Part shown: positions 5,050 through 5,072 of the stretch, in pieces
Position numbering within the stretch: the first letter of the stretch is position 1
Layout: each line of letters begins with the position of its first letter
DNA from: Maritimibacter sp.
GTDB lineage: Bacteria > Pseudomonadota > Alphaproteobacteria > Rhodobacterales > Rhodobacteraceae
Assembly (NCBI GenBank): GCA_020441225.1
Contig: JAGRMP010000422.1
Span: forward strand, 1-5,072
Length of the DNA stretch: 5,072 nucleotides
Reading direction: 5' to 3'
The notes under the pieces: model-generated
Databases searched by the model: none
Told to the model about the DNA's origin: nothing
Seen by the model: only the letters and a program-made list of their open reading frames with translations
Made by a program: the position numbers and the translations under genes

Positions 5050-5072
5050 AAACCCCTGAAATATTTGGGTTT
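5050..5072. repeat. Inverted repeat at the window edge
   Basis: AAACCC (5050-5055) and GGGTTT (5067-5072) are perfect inverted repeats flanking CTGAAATATTT, whose last eight bases (AAATATTT, 5059-5066) are themselves palindromic. The AT-rich centre stands out in this GC-rich window. It could be a terminator of a gene to the right, an operator or a repeated intergenic element; the edge cuts off whatever follows. Confidence 0.45.

Noticed and set aside
4649..5059. A plus-strand open frame of 136 codons across the right end
   Set aside because: It runs antisense through the DUF1127-like gene and through the terminator, lacks a ribosome-binding site and shows no family pattern.
1..5072. A hidden defence, mobile or phage system
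   Set aside because: All six intact genes plus the partial mmsA have metabolic, regulatory or conserved-hypothetical character. There are no transposase, integrase, toxin-antitoxin or CRISPR features and no sharp change in base composition outside the promoter regions.

Overview
The window is ordinary chromosomal DNA from a GC-rich alphaproteobacterium, most likely of the Rhodobacteraceae. This rests on very high GC with G/C-ending codons, a methylmalonate-semialdehyde dehydrogenase facing a LysR regulator, a bacterial CoaD, and a short DUF1127-type protein. The assignment is inferred from protein character only; there is no rRNA or other marker gene here.

Layout. The left end holds the first half of mmsA on the minus strand. 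It shares an unusually AT-rich, repeat-filled 129-bp divergent promoter region with a plus-strand LysR-type regulator gene. Five more plus-strand genes follow: a two-CBS-domain protein, coaD (phosphopantetheine adenylyltransferase), a GNAT-type acetyltransferase, a DUF2306-like membrane protein, and a cupin of the cysteine-dioxygenase fold. An intrinsic terminator separates the membrane-protein gene from the cupin gene. The cupin gene converges on a 54-residue DUF1127-like gene on the minus strand, and the gap between them holds a hairpin that can terminate transcription from both sides. The last 172 bases are the leader and promoter region of the small gene, plus an inverted repeat cut by the window edge.

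How the genes work together. The clearest functional unit is the regulator with mmsA: the LysR protein probably controls mmsA, and perhaps valine, thymine or inositol catabolism, through the shared operator. CoaD is a housekeeping enzyme of coenzyme A synthesis. MmsA uses CoA, but nothing here suggests the two genes are co-regulated. The CBS, GNAT, DUF2306 and cupin genes are same-strand neighbours with gaps of about 48 to 131 bases, so they look like separate or loosely linked transcription units.

I found no mobile element, CRISPR array, tRNA, rRNA, phage gene or defence system, and no convincing undescribed multi-gene system. The points most worth a second look are the operator architecture between mmsA and lysR, the cupin's altered thiol-dioxygenase active site, and the competing hairpins downstream of the DUF1127-like gene.
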